The translations under genes and the position numbers were made by a program. The notes beneath the pieces were generated by a model. The model was not told the origin of the DNA and searched no databases. It saw nothing but the letters and a program-made list of their open reading frames with translations. Shown here one piece after another: positions 1 to 6,047 of a stretch of 8,116 bases of DNA. The DNA is from Elusimicrobiota bacterium (GTDB lineage Bacteria > Elusimicrobiota > Endomicrobiia > Endomicrobiales > Endomicrobiaceae): positions 1 to 8,116 of the forward strand of contig JAIRQB010000014.1 of NCBI GenBank assembly GCA_031256695.1, given 5' to 3'. Within the stretch, counting starts at the first letter, position 1. Every line of letters begins with the position of its first letter.

Positions 1-173
1 TAATTTTCATTTTTTATTTGAGATGAAACGGTTTCAAAAGAGAGAAATTTTTTAAGCATATAGTCTATTTGCTCTTCGGAAATAATTGAAGGATAGTGCT
101 GCTTCCAAATTTCTTCGGCAAGAGATATAGCCGTTTTTAATAATTCATCTGTGTCAGCCTCTATTATCTGCAT
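1..173 (-). CDS. GNAT-family N-acetyltransferase, N-terminal part (runs off the window)
   Basis: An open frame of 57 complete codons starts at the ATG at 173-171 and continues without a stop to the left edge. The next codon begins TA. The start has a G-rich SD (GGGGG at 185-181) seven bases upstream. The text around residues 19-43, EEIWKQHYPSIISEEQ followed by IDYML, is the typical first helix of GNAT acetyltransferases, where an Ile-Trp, a Tyr-x-x-Ile-Ile and an EQxxYML stretch are commonly conserved. GNAT enzymes transfer an acetyl group from acetyl-CoA to an amine. The substrate cannot be inferred because the acetyl-CoA-binding region lies outside the window. The gene is 28 bp after prmC on the same strand, so it is probably the last visible cistron of the rpmE-prfA-prmC unit. 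The RimI-type acetyltransferases often found near translation genes are one option, but nothing here shows that. Confidence 0.72.
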   Translation of the reverse strand, partial: MQIIEADTDELLKTAISLAEEIWKQHYPSIISEEQIDYMLKKFLSFETVSSQIKNEN

Positions 174-201
174 TTTTTATCCCCCTGTATTTTTTATTTT
201 T

Positions 202-1023
202 CTAACCGGCATCCGCCTTCAATACTCTGTCAAGCCCTGCATAATCTGCGCTTATCTCTATATTTGTATATCCTTTTTTTTCAAAAATTCTTTTTATTTC
301 AAGCGGCAAGTTTGCATTTAATTCAAGGAATAAAGTTCCGTTTTTATTTAAGAAATTCTTCGCTTTTTGCGCTATCTGTTTATAAAAAGACAAGCCTCTG
401 CAGGATGCAAGAAGCGATATTTTAGGCTCATACCGCAATTCCGCTTCCAGATTTTTAAATTCGCTTTCGCTTATATAAGGAGGGTTTGAAACAATTATGT
501 CAAAAGTCTTGCCTGCAAGAGTTTCAAACAAATCGCTTTTCAAAAAATCTATACCGACGGCTTTATTAAGCAATGCATTTTCTTTTGCAATTTTTATAGC
601 GCCTTCTGATATATCGCTGGCGCAAATATAATCAAAAGAGCCTAATTTTGACAAACTGACCGCTATCGCTCCGCTTCCGCAGCATAAATCCAAAACAGTT
701 TTCTTATTGTTTTGCTTTGCGAAATTTAAAACAGCCTCTGTGAGAATCTCAGTCTCAGGTCTTGGAATTAAAACATTGCTGTCTACTTTAAAGTCTAATC
801 CCATAAAAGAGCAAGAACCTATTATATAAGCTGCCGGTTCTCTGTTTGCTCTCCTTTCTATAAAATTTTGGAATTGTGAAACTTTATCAGGCGGGAGTTT
901 GTCGCTTCTAAAAAGCGGAAGGCGGGAACGTTTAATATGCAGTATAAAACTTAAAAAAATTTCAATATCTGGTCTCGGTTCTTTTATGCCGAATGCCTTT
1001 AAAACGGACTCGGCTTCAAGCAT
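202..1023 (-). CDS. prmC: Release factor glutamine methyltransferase PrmC
   Basis: A protein of 273 aa, close to the usual family length. PrmC uses S-adenosylmethionine to N5-methylate the glutamine of the GGQ motif in class I release factors, which speeds peptide release. An N-terminal helical domain (about 1-75) includes REPAAYIIG, the usual release-factor-recognition stretch. It is followed by IPRPETE (87-93), the SAM-binding motif LDLCCGSGAIAVSL (111-124), an acidic residue at Asp137 for the ribose, and the catalytic NPPY motif at 180-183, which marks amide-nitrogen methylation. Its substrate gene prfA lies directly upstream, 51 bp away, a very common pairing. No SD precedes this ATG. The start overlaps the stop of a 14-codon ORF (TAATG), so translational coupling is possible. 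The same frame is open upstream back to a TAG at 1072-1074, and family alignments usually have about five residues before this point. A non-AUG start slightly upstream is therefore conceivable, although no ATG, GTG or TTG exists there. Confidence 0.97.
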   Translation of the reverse strand: MLEAESVLKAFGIKEPRPDIEIFLSFILHIKRSRLPLFRSDKLPPDKVSQFQNFIERRANREPAAYIIGSCSFMGLDFKVDSNVLIPRPETEILTEAVLNFAKQNNKKTVLDLCCGSGAIAVSLSKLGSFDYICASDISEGAIKIAKENALLNKAVGIDFLKSDLFETLAGKTFDIIVSNPPYISESEFKNLEAELRYEPKISLLASCRGLSFYKQIAQKAKNFLNKNGTLFLELNANLPLEIKRIFEKKGYTNIEISADYAGLDRVLKADAG

Positions 1024-1067
1024 TAAATCGTAAATTCTGTTTGTGTTAAAAATATCAGCCTCTGCAT
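1023..1067 (-). other. Possible 14-codon leader ORF overlapping the prmC start
   Basis: Between prfA and prmC an ATG at 1067-1065 opens a frame encoding MQRLIFLTQTEFTI and stops at 1025-1023. The stop shares its last A with the prmC ATG (TAATG). A short GGGA lies three bases before the small ORF's start, too close for an ideal SD, while prmC has no SD of its own. The arrangement suits termination-reinitiation, in which ribosomes ending the small ORF restart on prmC. This is inference. The peptide resembles nothing known to me and an ORF this short can arise by chance. Confidence 0.3.
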
Positions 1068-1074
1068 TTCCCTA

Positions 1075-2136
1075 TTATGATTTCAATTTGCTTTCAATAT
1101 CGGCTTCGTATAATTTTCCGACAATTTCAGAGAGATTTCCATCCATAACTTCGCCGATATTATAAACTGAATAGCCGATTCTGTGGTCGGTAATCCTGTT
1201 TTGCGGAAAATTATATGTTCTTATTTTTTCAGACCTGTCGCCGCTTCCAACTTGGCTTTTTCTATCGCTTGATATTTGTTTTTCGCGCTCTAGCACTTTT
1301 TGGTCATATAATTTGGCGAGCAGTATTTTCATAGCCTTGGCTCTGTTTTTTATCTGACTTCTTTCATCTTGGCAAGATATGACAATGCCTGTGGGCAGAT
1401 GGGTAATTCTAATTGCAGAGTCAGTTTTATTTACGTGTTGTCCGCCTGCTCCCGATGCTCTATAGGTGTCTATTCTTAAATCGTCAGGCTTTATTTCAAC
1501 ATCAACTTCTTGCGCTTGCGGCAAAACTGCGACTGTTACGGCGGAAGTGTGGACTCTGCCTGAACTTTCCGTCTCAGGCACTCTTTGAACGCGGTGTATG
1601 CCCCTTTCAAATTTGAAATTCCGCCAAACATTTTGACCGTTTATTTCAAAGATGACTTCTTTATATCCGCCGAGACCTGTGGCATTTGAATCAATAATTT
1701 CATATTTCCAATTATTTCTCTCGGCAAACCGGCTATACATTCTAAACAGTTCTCCTGCAAAAAGAGCCGCTTCTTCTCCGCCCGTTCCAGCGCGTATTTC
1801 AACTATTATATTTTTGTTTTCCTCCGGATCCGGCGGCAAAAGCAATAATTTTATTTTGTTTTCAGTTTTTTCCTTTTCAAGGATAAGGCTATTGTATTCC
1901 TCATCCGCCATATCCCTTATCTGAATATCGTCTGAATTTTTCAATTCCAAAGAGTCTTTTATACCGCTCAAAAGTTTTTCATATTTCAAATATGCCTGGG
2001 ATATGGGAAGCAGATAAGAATGCTCTTTTGTAAGATTTAGATACTTCTCATAGTCCTGCATAATGCCGGGATTTCCGAGTTCTTTTTCTATTTCTTTAAA
2101 TCTATCGTTTAATGACTGCAGTTTTTCTATAAGCAT
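1075..2136 (-). CDS. prfA: Peptide chain release factor 1 (RF1)
   Basis: A full-length RF1 of 353 aa. It recognises UAA and UAG in the ribosomal A site and triggers hydrolysis of peptidyl-tRNA. The helical domain 1 covers about residues 1-105, followed by the conserved RAGTGGEEA (116-124). The codon-recognition tripeptide is PET at 187-189, the PxT type of RF1; RF2 has SPF. The catalytic loop holds GGQ at 231-233 inside RASGAGGQHVNKTDSAIR, and Gln233 is the expected target of PrmC, encoded next. The C-terminal RTYNFPQNRITDHR (306-319) is also diagnostic. The ATG at 2136 is the only start that fits, because a stop lies three codons upstream. It has no SD and the preceding bases are A/T-rich. 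A strong hairpin ends 15 nt before the start, so most prfA mRNA probably arrives by read-through from the rpmE promoter. Confidence 0.98.
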   Translation of the reverse strand: MLIEKLQSLNDRFKEIEKELGNPGIMQDYEKYLNLTKEHSYLLPISQAYLKYEKLLSGIKDSLELKNSDDIQIRDMADEEYNSLILEKEKTENKIKLLLLPPDPEENKNIIVEIRAGTGGEEAALFAGELFRMYSRFAERNNWKYEIIDSNATGLGGYKEVIFEINGQNVWRNFKFERGIHRVQRVPETESSGRVHTSAVTVAVLPQAQEVDVEIKPDDLRIDTYRASGAGGQHVNKTDSAIRITHLPTGIVISCQDERSQIKNRAKAMKILLAKLYDQKVLEREKQISSDRKSQVGSGDRSEKIRTYNFPQNRITDHRIGYSVYNIGEVMDGNLSEIVGKLYEADIESKLKS

Positions 2137-2151
2137 ATTGTTTTAAAATGA

Positions 2152-2190
2152 AAAATCGGCGGAAACTCTAAACACAGCGCCGCCGATTTT
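2152..2190 (-). terminator. Intrinsic-terminator-like hairpin between rpmE and prfA
   Basis: The arms at 2180-2190 and 2152-2162 form a perfect 11-bp stem (AAAATCGGCGG with its complement) around a 17-nt loop. In the minus-strand direction the 3' arm runs into TTTTTCATTTT, a U-rich tract with one interruption. It starts 17 bp after the rpmE stop and ends 15 nt before the prfA ATG. It probably terminates part of the rpmE transcription and lets the rest continue, which would set a higher output of L31 than of RF1. It may also keep the prfA ribosome entry site structured. Confidence 0.75.
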
Positions 2191-2206
2191 AAATCCATTA
2201 TTGTTT

Positions 2207-2539
2207 TTATTTCGCTTCTTTGTTTTTCTTTGCCGAGACTTTTGCCCTTTTAGGAGATGTGGTAAGCACTCTAGCCGCAGTTTTTTTAACTCTGACAGGC
2301 GTTTTCTCTGCGCTCTTTTTTCTGACAACCATCTTTCCTTCTGTGCTTGCAAATCTTTTTTGAAACTTTTCAACTCTTCCCGCGGTATCTATCAACTTTT
2401 GCTTTCCCGTAAAAAAAGGATGGCAGTTTGAGCAGATTTCAAGTTTTATAGCCGGTTTAGTTGAACGGGTCTTAAAAGAATACCCGCAGGCGCAAGATAC
2501 CAAACATTCTTCATATTTAGGATGGATTCCCTCTTTCAT
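2207..2539 (-). CDS. rpmE: 50S ribosomal protein L31 (bL31), zinc type, with a basic C-terminal extension
   Basis: A protein of 110 aa; most bL31 proteins have about 65-90. Residues 1-63 are a clear L31 core: MKEGIHPKYE at the N terminus, CACG at 16-19 and CSNCHPFFTGKQK at 36-48, then DTAGRVEKFQKRF. Cys16, Cys18, Cys36 and Cys39 are the expected zinc ligands, so this is the C+ (zinc-binding) form. L31 sits on the central protuberance of the large subunit and bridges to the small subunit. Residues 64-110 are an added low-complexity tail with 16 Lys/Arg and only 3 acidic residues, probably disordered and rRNA-binding. An AAGGAG-like SD (GGAG at 2554-2551) precedes the ATG by 11 nt, slightly long but usable. 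The gene heads the rpmE-prfA-prmC-GNAT cluster behind its own strong promoter. Confidence 0.96.
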   Translation of the reverse strand: MKEGIHPKYEECLVSCACGYSFKTRSTKPAIKLEICSNCHPFFTGKQKLIDTAGRVEKFQKRFASTEGKMVVRKKSAEKTPVRVKKTAARVLTTSPKRAKVSAKKNKEAK

Positions 2540-2578
2540 TTTGTCTATTTCTCCTTTTTTTTAATTTTTCCGACGGCA

Positions 2579-2607
2579 ATTATGTCTTATTTCCCGTTTT
2601 TTGTCAA
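2579..2607 (-). promoter_or_regulatory. Sigma70-type promoter for rpmE
   Basis: Read on the minus strand, a perfect -35 box TTGACA (2607-2602) is followed by exactly 17 bp and a -10 box CATAAT (2584-2579, five of six bases). Transcription should begin near 2572, giving a leader of about 30 nt that includes the rpmE SD. No operator-like element is obvious. Confidence 0.8.
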
Positions 2608-2716
2608 AAAATGAGCATTTTGCGGCATATTTGCAGAATAAGAACGGAATAAAATATTAGAGTTGCAGCAGTTAAAATTGATTTTAATTTGAATTGTAAA
2701 TATCTTTTTATTTCAG

Positions 2717-2764
2717 ACACAAGATATGCTGCGCTAGGCTTTAATATAGCCCAAGATATTGATT
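2717..2764 (+). promoter_or_regulatory. Second, upstream pair of NrdR-box-like sites
   Basis: ACACAAGATATGCTGC (2717-2732, 12 of 16 matches) and GCCCAAGATATTGATT (2749-2764, 11 of 16, including 9 of 10 in the core) are also exactly 32 bp apart. Both share the 8-mer CAAGATAT with the strong box at 2835-2850. They lie 86 bp upstream of the promoter-proximal pair. I see no convincing promoter around them, so their role (auxiliary operator, looping site or decayed sites) is inference. Confidence 0.45.
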
Positions 2765-2796
2765 TAATCGTATTTTATAATCAACAAAATGGGAGT

Positions 2797-2825
2797 TTGA
2801 CAAAACTACATCTATGTTATAGTAT
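2797..2825 (+). promoter_or_regulatory. Sigma70-type promoter for nrdR-nrdJ
   Basis: A perfect -35 box TTGACA (2797-2802) is followed by 17 bp and TAGTAT (2820-2825, four of six to TATAAT). An overlapping TATAGT at 2818-2823 is the alternative -10, at a shorter spacing of 15. The start point would lie near 2832, about 195 nt before the nrdR ATG. One NrdR-box-like site occupies the spacer and the strongest one covers the start point, so this is the natural target of repression by the NrdR encoded downstream. Confidence 0.72.
2803..2818 (+). promoter_or_regulatory. NrdR box, weaker member of the promoter pair
   Basis: AAACTACATCTATGTT matches the NrdR-box consensus as I recall it (acaCwAtATaTwGtgt) at 10 of 16 positions. 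It begins directly after the -35 hexamer and lies exactly 32 bp before the strong box, the helical spacing expected for paired NrdR boxes. It would be a poor call alone; position and spacing support it. Confidence 0.6.
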
Positions 2826-2834
2826 CCGCCGCTA

Positions 2835-2850
2835 ACACAAGATATAGTGT
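2835..2850 (+). promoter_or_regulatory. NrdR box (strong operator)
   Basis: ACACAAGATATAGTGT matches 15 of 16 positions of the recalled NrdR-box consensus and is a near-perfect inverted repeat. It lies at or just downstream of the predicted transcription start of the operon whose first gene encodes NrdR. NrdR is known to repress ribonucleotide reductase genes through such boxes when its ATP cone senses high dATP. Confidence 0.9.
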
Positions 2851-2856
2851 TATGTC

Positions 2857-2877
2857 AAAATGCATTTTAGGCATTTT
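2857..2877 (+). other. Small stem-loop in the nrdR leader
   Basis: AAAATGC (2857-2863) and GCATTTT (2871-2877) form a 7-bp stem with a 7-nt loop. It lies seven bases after the strong NrdR box, is followed by further T-rich sequence, and sits early in the predicted leader. The stem is mostly A-U, so it is a weak terminator at best. Confidence 0.35.
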
Positions 2878-2901
2878 TTGAGTGTTTTTTAGCAATATTT
2901 T

Positions 2902-2968
2902 GCCGATTTAAGTTATTTTATGCCAAAGAAGTCGCTTTGTTTGGCAAAAAGTCAAGCCTTAAATCAGC
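2902..2968 (+). other. Nested stem-loop in the nrdR 5' leader
   Basis: The outer arms GCCGATTTAAG (2902-2912) and CTTAAATCAGC (2958-2968) pair at 10 of 11 positions. Inside them TGCCAAA (2921-2927) and TTTGGCA (2940-2946) form a perfect 7-bp stem, with an alternative CAAAG/CTTTG pairing nearer the loop. The structure ends 45 nt before the GGAGG of nrdR. I do not recognise it as a known riboswitch, and no B12-box-like sequence is visible. It may be a regulatory leader element or simply a stable untranslated leader. Confidence 0.4.
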
Positions 2969-3030
2969 CATACCTATATTTATTAAGCGCAAGATTTAGA
3001 ATTAGACATTTATGGAGGCAAAAGAGATGA
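2920..3030 (+). other. Possible 36-codon upstream ORF overlapping the nrdR start (ATGA)
   Basis: An ATG at 2920 opens 36 codons (beginning MPKKSLCLAK, ending HLWRQKR, strongly basic). The TGA at 3028-3030 overlaps the nrdR ATG at 3027 in an ATGA junction, the classic coupling arrangement. There is no SD before its start, which sits at the edge of a leader hairpin, while nrdR has an excellent SD of its own. It is more likely an incidental frame than a gene. Confidence 0.2.
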
Positions 3031-3485
3031 GATGCCCTTTTTGCTCAAGTTTTAATGGACAAGTTGTAGATTCCCGCCACGTTGAAAACTCTTCTGCTAT
3101 CAGAAGACGGCGTCTCTGTTTGGATTGCAAAAAAAGGTGGACAACTTTTGAAAGACCGGAAGAACTCTCAATAATGGTAATCAAAAGCAATAATAGGAGA
3201 GAGCCGTATAATAGGGCTAAATTGCGCGAAGGCATAATCCGCGCCTGCCAAAAGCGCCCTGTTTCAGCGGAAATCATAGACAAACTCGTTTTAGAGACTG
3301 AAAATGAGATTTTCAGCGAATATATTATGGAAATACCGTCGCAAATAATAGGCGAAAAAGTATTAGGAAAACTCTATGCCATAGACGCTGTCGCATATAT
3401 AAGATTTGCCTCAGTGTATAGGAAATTTGACGATATTGACGATTTTATAGACGAGATTCAAAAATTCAAGAAAGGCGGAAGTTAA
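3027..3485 (+). CDS. nrdR: Transcriptional repressor NrdR
   Basis: A protein of 152 aa, the standard NrdR length. It begins MRCPFC, the near-universal N terminus. The start at 3027 is preferred over the in-frame ATG at 3012 because GGAGG (3014-3018) sits eight bases before it. The N-terminal zinc ribbon uses Cys3, Cys6, Cys31 and Cys34 and contains the basic RRRR at 27-30 used for DNA contact. An ATP cone follows at about 49-139, with VIKSNNRREPYNRAKLREGI and later YIRFASVYRKF (124-134). NrdR senses dATP versus ATP and represses ribonucleotide reductase genes by binding paired NrdR boxes. Here its boxes lie in its own promoter and the reductase gene nrdJ follows after 88 bp, so it should control both itself and its target. 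Confidence 0.97.
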   Translation: MRCPFCSSFNGQVVDSRHVENSSAIRRRRLCLDCKKRWTTFERPEELSIMVIKSNNRREPYNRAKLREGIIRACQKRPVSAEIIDKLVLETENEIFSEYIMEIPSQIIGEKVLGKLYAIDAVAYIRFASVYRKFDDIDDFIDEIQKFKKGGS

Positions 3486-3573
3486 AAATAGCCGGGGCGC
3501 GTCATAAAAAGTATTTAAGCGTTTCTATTTTAAGTTCCAATCTTTTAAATAAATGATATTTGAGGAGAAAGCA

Positions 3574-5934
3574 ATGTCAAGTTTTAGCAAGGAGCAGTTT
3601 TTATCGGAAAACCCTGTTGTAGTTGTAAAAAATGCCTTAACAGTTTTGGAAAAGCGGTATTTACAAAAAGATGAAAAGGGAAATGTATGCGAAAAAGCGG
3701 AGGATTTGTTTTTTAGAGTGGCTGAAAATATAGCCAAAGCGGATAAAAATTATGATAAAGAGGCTGATATTGAGCCGACAATCAAAGAATTTTATCTGTC
3801 TATGGCTAATTTTGACTTTCTTCCCAATTCCCCTACTCTTATGAATGCGGGTAGGCATTTGCAGCAGTTGGCGGCTTGTTTTGTTTTGCCTATTGAAGAT
3901 TCTATGGAGTCAATTTTTGAGACATTAAAAAATACCGCTCTTATACATAAGTCCGGCGGCGGAACAGGTTTTTCTTTTTCAAGGCTGCGCCCAAAACAAG
4001 ACAGCGTCAAAAGCACAAACGGCATTTCATCTGGTCCCGTTTCATTTATGCAGGTTTTCAATGCCGCTACAGAGGCGATAAAACAAGGCGGGACAAGGCG
4101 CGGCGCAAATATGGGTATTTTGCGCATTGACCACCCCGACATTTTAGACTTCATAACTTGCAAAACTAAAAATGACAGCCTCAATAATTTCAATATCTCA
4201 ATCGCTATTACAGATGAATTTATGAGCGCTGTAGAAAAAGATTTTGAATATTCTCTATACAATCCCCGCACAAAAGAAGTTGTCTCAAAGTTAAAAGCGA
4301 GAGAAGTTTTTGACAAAATTATAGACAGCGCTTGGAATAACGGAGAACCGGGCATTGTTTTTATAGACAAAATCAATGATAAAAACCCAACGCCCGCTAT
4401 AGGTCTTATAGAATCTACAAATCCCTGCGGAGAACAGCCTCTTTTGCCTTACGAATCTTGCAATTTAGGCTCAATAAATTTAGGGCATTTTGTAAAAGAC
4501 GGGAAGGCAGATTGGAATCGTCTCGGCAAAACAGTAAAGACCGCCGTTCACTTTTTAGACAATGTCATAGATATGAATGAATACCCGCTGAAAAAAATCA
4601 GCGTAACTACGCGCTCAAATAGGAAGATTGGGCTCGGCGTAATGGGCTGGGCTGATATGCTTTTGCTTTTAGGCATTCCATATGGAAGCGGAAAATCTTT
4701 TGAAATTGCAGAGCAAGTTATGGAATTTATAAGCAAAACTGCGCGGCAAGAGTCTGAAGAACTCGCTTTAAAAAGAGGCGTTTTCCCAAATTTTGACAAA
4801 AGCATTTATGCGAAAGACAAACCTTTGAGGAATGCCACAGCCACAACAATAGCGCCTACAGGCACAATAGGCATAATAGCGGGGGCTTCAGGCGGAATAG
4901 AGCCTATTTTCGCTTTGGTCTATAAGAGAGCGCAAGTTTTAGACAATGATGAAATGTTTGAGACAAACTCTCATTTTGAACAAATTGCAAAGCAGCGCGG
5001 CTTTTATTCAAAAGGCTTGATGGAAGCAATCTATAAGAGCGGAACGCTGAAAAACATAAAAGAAGTTCCGCAAGATATAAAAGAGATTTTTGTCACAGCC
5101 CACGACATTTCGCCCGAGCAGCATATAAAAATGCAGGCGGCTTTTCAGAAATGGACTGACAATGCCGTCTCTAAAACAGTAAATTTCCCTCATAGCGCTT
5201 CAAGAGAAGATGTAAAAAAAGTCTATCAACTCTCTTATAAACTGGGCTGTAAAGGAGTTACAGTTTATAGAGACGGCAGCAGAGATATGCAAGTTTTAAA
5301 TCTCGCAAATAAAGCGGACGGCAAGACAGAAGCGGCGACAAAAGAATCAGTCAAAAGAGAGCCGCGCCCAAGACCAAGAAAAACAACGGGCTTTACATTC
5401 TTAATGAATACAGGCTGCGGGAAAATGTATGTGACAATCAATGAAGACGATAAAGGCGCTTGCGAAGTTTTTACTCAATTAGGCAAAAGCGGAGCCTGCA
5501 CTTCTTCTCAAACTGAGGCTATAAGCCGTCTGATTTCTTTGGCTTTGCGCTCAGGCGTTGACCAAAACTCAATAATATCCCAACTCAAAGGCGTCAGATG
5601 CCCTTCGCCTATGCTTACAGAGGGCGGAACAGTTCTCTCTTGCGCCGACGCTGTGGCAAAAGCGATGGAGGCTTATATAAAAGAAAAGAAGACGCCTGAA
5701 TTGGAATTTAAAAGCATAAATGCCTCATTTAAAGGAAACTCCGCTCTTGAAAGCAATAGTTCAAATAATCATTCCAATAATTTTTCTGACGGGCTTTTAA
5801 ATCAAAAGTATTCGGCAAATCCTCAAGACAACTTTTCAGGCTCTTGCCCTCAATGCCCTGAATGCGGAGAAATGCTGGTTTTTTCTGAAGGGTGTTCTAA
5901 ATGCAATTCTTGCGGATACTCAAAATGCAGTTAA
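3574..5934 (+). CDS. nrdJ: Adenosylcobalamin-dependent (class II) ribonucleotide reductase
   Basis: A protein of 786 aa that makes deoxyribonucleotides from ribonucleotides (by family, mostly the diphosphates), using coenzyme B12 to form a thiyl radical without oxygen. The start at 3574 is chosen because GAGGAG (3562-3567) lies six bases upstream; an in-frame ATG at 3553 has no SD. NSPTLMNAG at 85-93 begins the barrel. Cys102 and Cys296 are the expected substrate-reducing pair. Asn283, Cys285 and Glu287 in NPCGEQPLL are the active-site triad, with Cys285 the thiyl-radical site. GGGTGFSFSRLRP (128-140) and APTGTIG (427-433) fit the fold. A TSCPD domain spans about 603-695. An Asn/Ser-rich linker leads to a tail with seven cysteines (758-785, CPQCPECG to CSKCNSCG), which probably binds zinc or relays electrons to the active site. 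There is no N-terminal ATP cone. It is the second gene of the nrdR operon. Confidence 0.97.
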   Translation: MSSFSKEQFLSENPVVVVKNALTVLEKRYLQKDEKGNVCEKAEDLFFRVAENIAKADKNYDKEADIEPTIKEFYLSMANFDFLPNSPTLMNAGRHLQQLAACFVLPIEDSMESIFETLKNTALIHKSGGGTGFSFSRLRPKQDSVKSTNGISSGPVSFMQVFNAATEAIKQGGTRRGANMGILRIDHPDILDFITCKTKNDSLNNFNISIAITDEFMSAVEKDFEYSLYNPRTKEVVSKLKAREVFDKIIDSAWNNGEPGIVFIDKINDKNPTPAIGLIESTNPCGEQPLLPYESCNLGSINLGHFVKDGKADWNRLGKTVKTAVHFLDNVIDMNEYPLKKISVTTRSNRKIGLGVMGWADMLLLLGIPYGSGKSFEIAEQVMEFISKTARQESEELALKRGVFPNFDKSIYAKDKPLRNATATTIAPTGTIGIIAGASGGIEPIFALVYKRAQVLDNDEMFETNSHFEQIAKQRGFYSKGLMEAIYKSGTLKNIKEVPQDIKEIFVTAHDISPEQHIKMQAAFQKWTDNAVSKTVNFPHSASREDVKKVYQLSYKLGCKGVTVYRDGSRDMQVLNLANKADGKTEAATKESVKREPRPRPRKTTGFTFLMNTGCGKMYVTINEDDKGACEVFTQLGKSGACTSSQTEAISRLISLALRSGVDQNSIISQLKGVRCPSPMLTEGGTVLSCADAVAKAMEAYIKEKKTPELEFKSINASFKGNSALESNSSNNHSNNFSDGLLNQKYSANPQDNFSGSCPQCPECGEMLVFSEGCSKCNSCGYSKCS

Positions 5935-5961
5935 AAACTTAATAAATTGAGAAGTGAGTAA

Positions 5962-5986
5962 TTTGGCAGCGTAAAACGCTGCCAAA
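5962..5986 (+). terminator. Hairpin after nrdJ, terminator-like but without a good U tract
   Basis: TTTGGCAGCG (5962-5971) and CGCTGCCAAA (5977-5986) form a perfect 10-bp stem around a TAAAA loop, 27 bp after the nrdJ stop. The bases that follow (CAACTCTTT) are only partly T-rich, so intrinsic termination would be weak. A Rho-assisted end or a 3'-end-stabilising structure is possible. The hairpin is nearly symmetric and could act on either strand. Confidence 0.5.
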
Positions 5987-6007
5987 CAACTCTTTAGTAA
6001 TTTGTCG

Positions 6008-6047
6008 GCGCTATGTGTTTGCGCAGCGCTATGTGTTTGCGCAGCGC
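6008..6047 (+). repeat. 18-bp tandem direct repeat, two copies plus a partial
   Basis: GCGCTATGTGTTTGCGCA occurs at 6008-6025 and again, identically, at 6026-6043, followed by GCGC of a third unit. A related sequence (CTATGCGTTTGCGCAC) occurs on the minus strand at 8116-8101, so the unit belongs to the dispersed repeat family described for 6008-6114. Confidence 0.9.

Noticed and set aside
2143..2373. 76-codon basic frame overlapping rpmE
   Set aside because: It lies inside rpmE in another frame on the same strand. Its Lys/Arg richness is a by-product of the basic tail codons and the terminator.
2850..3011. Cobalamin riboswitch upstream of the B12-dependent reductase operon
   Set aside because: No B12-box-like conserved sequence is visible and the leader stems do not resemble the known architecture. 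Such riboswitches more often repress B12-independent reductases.
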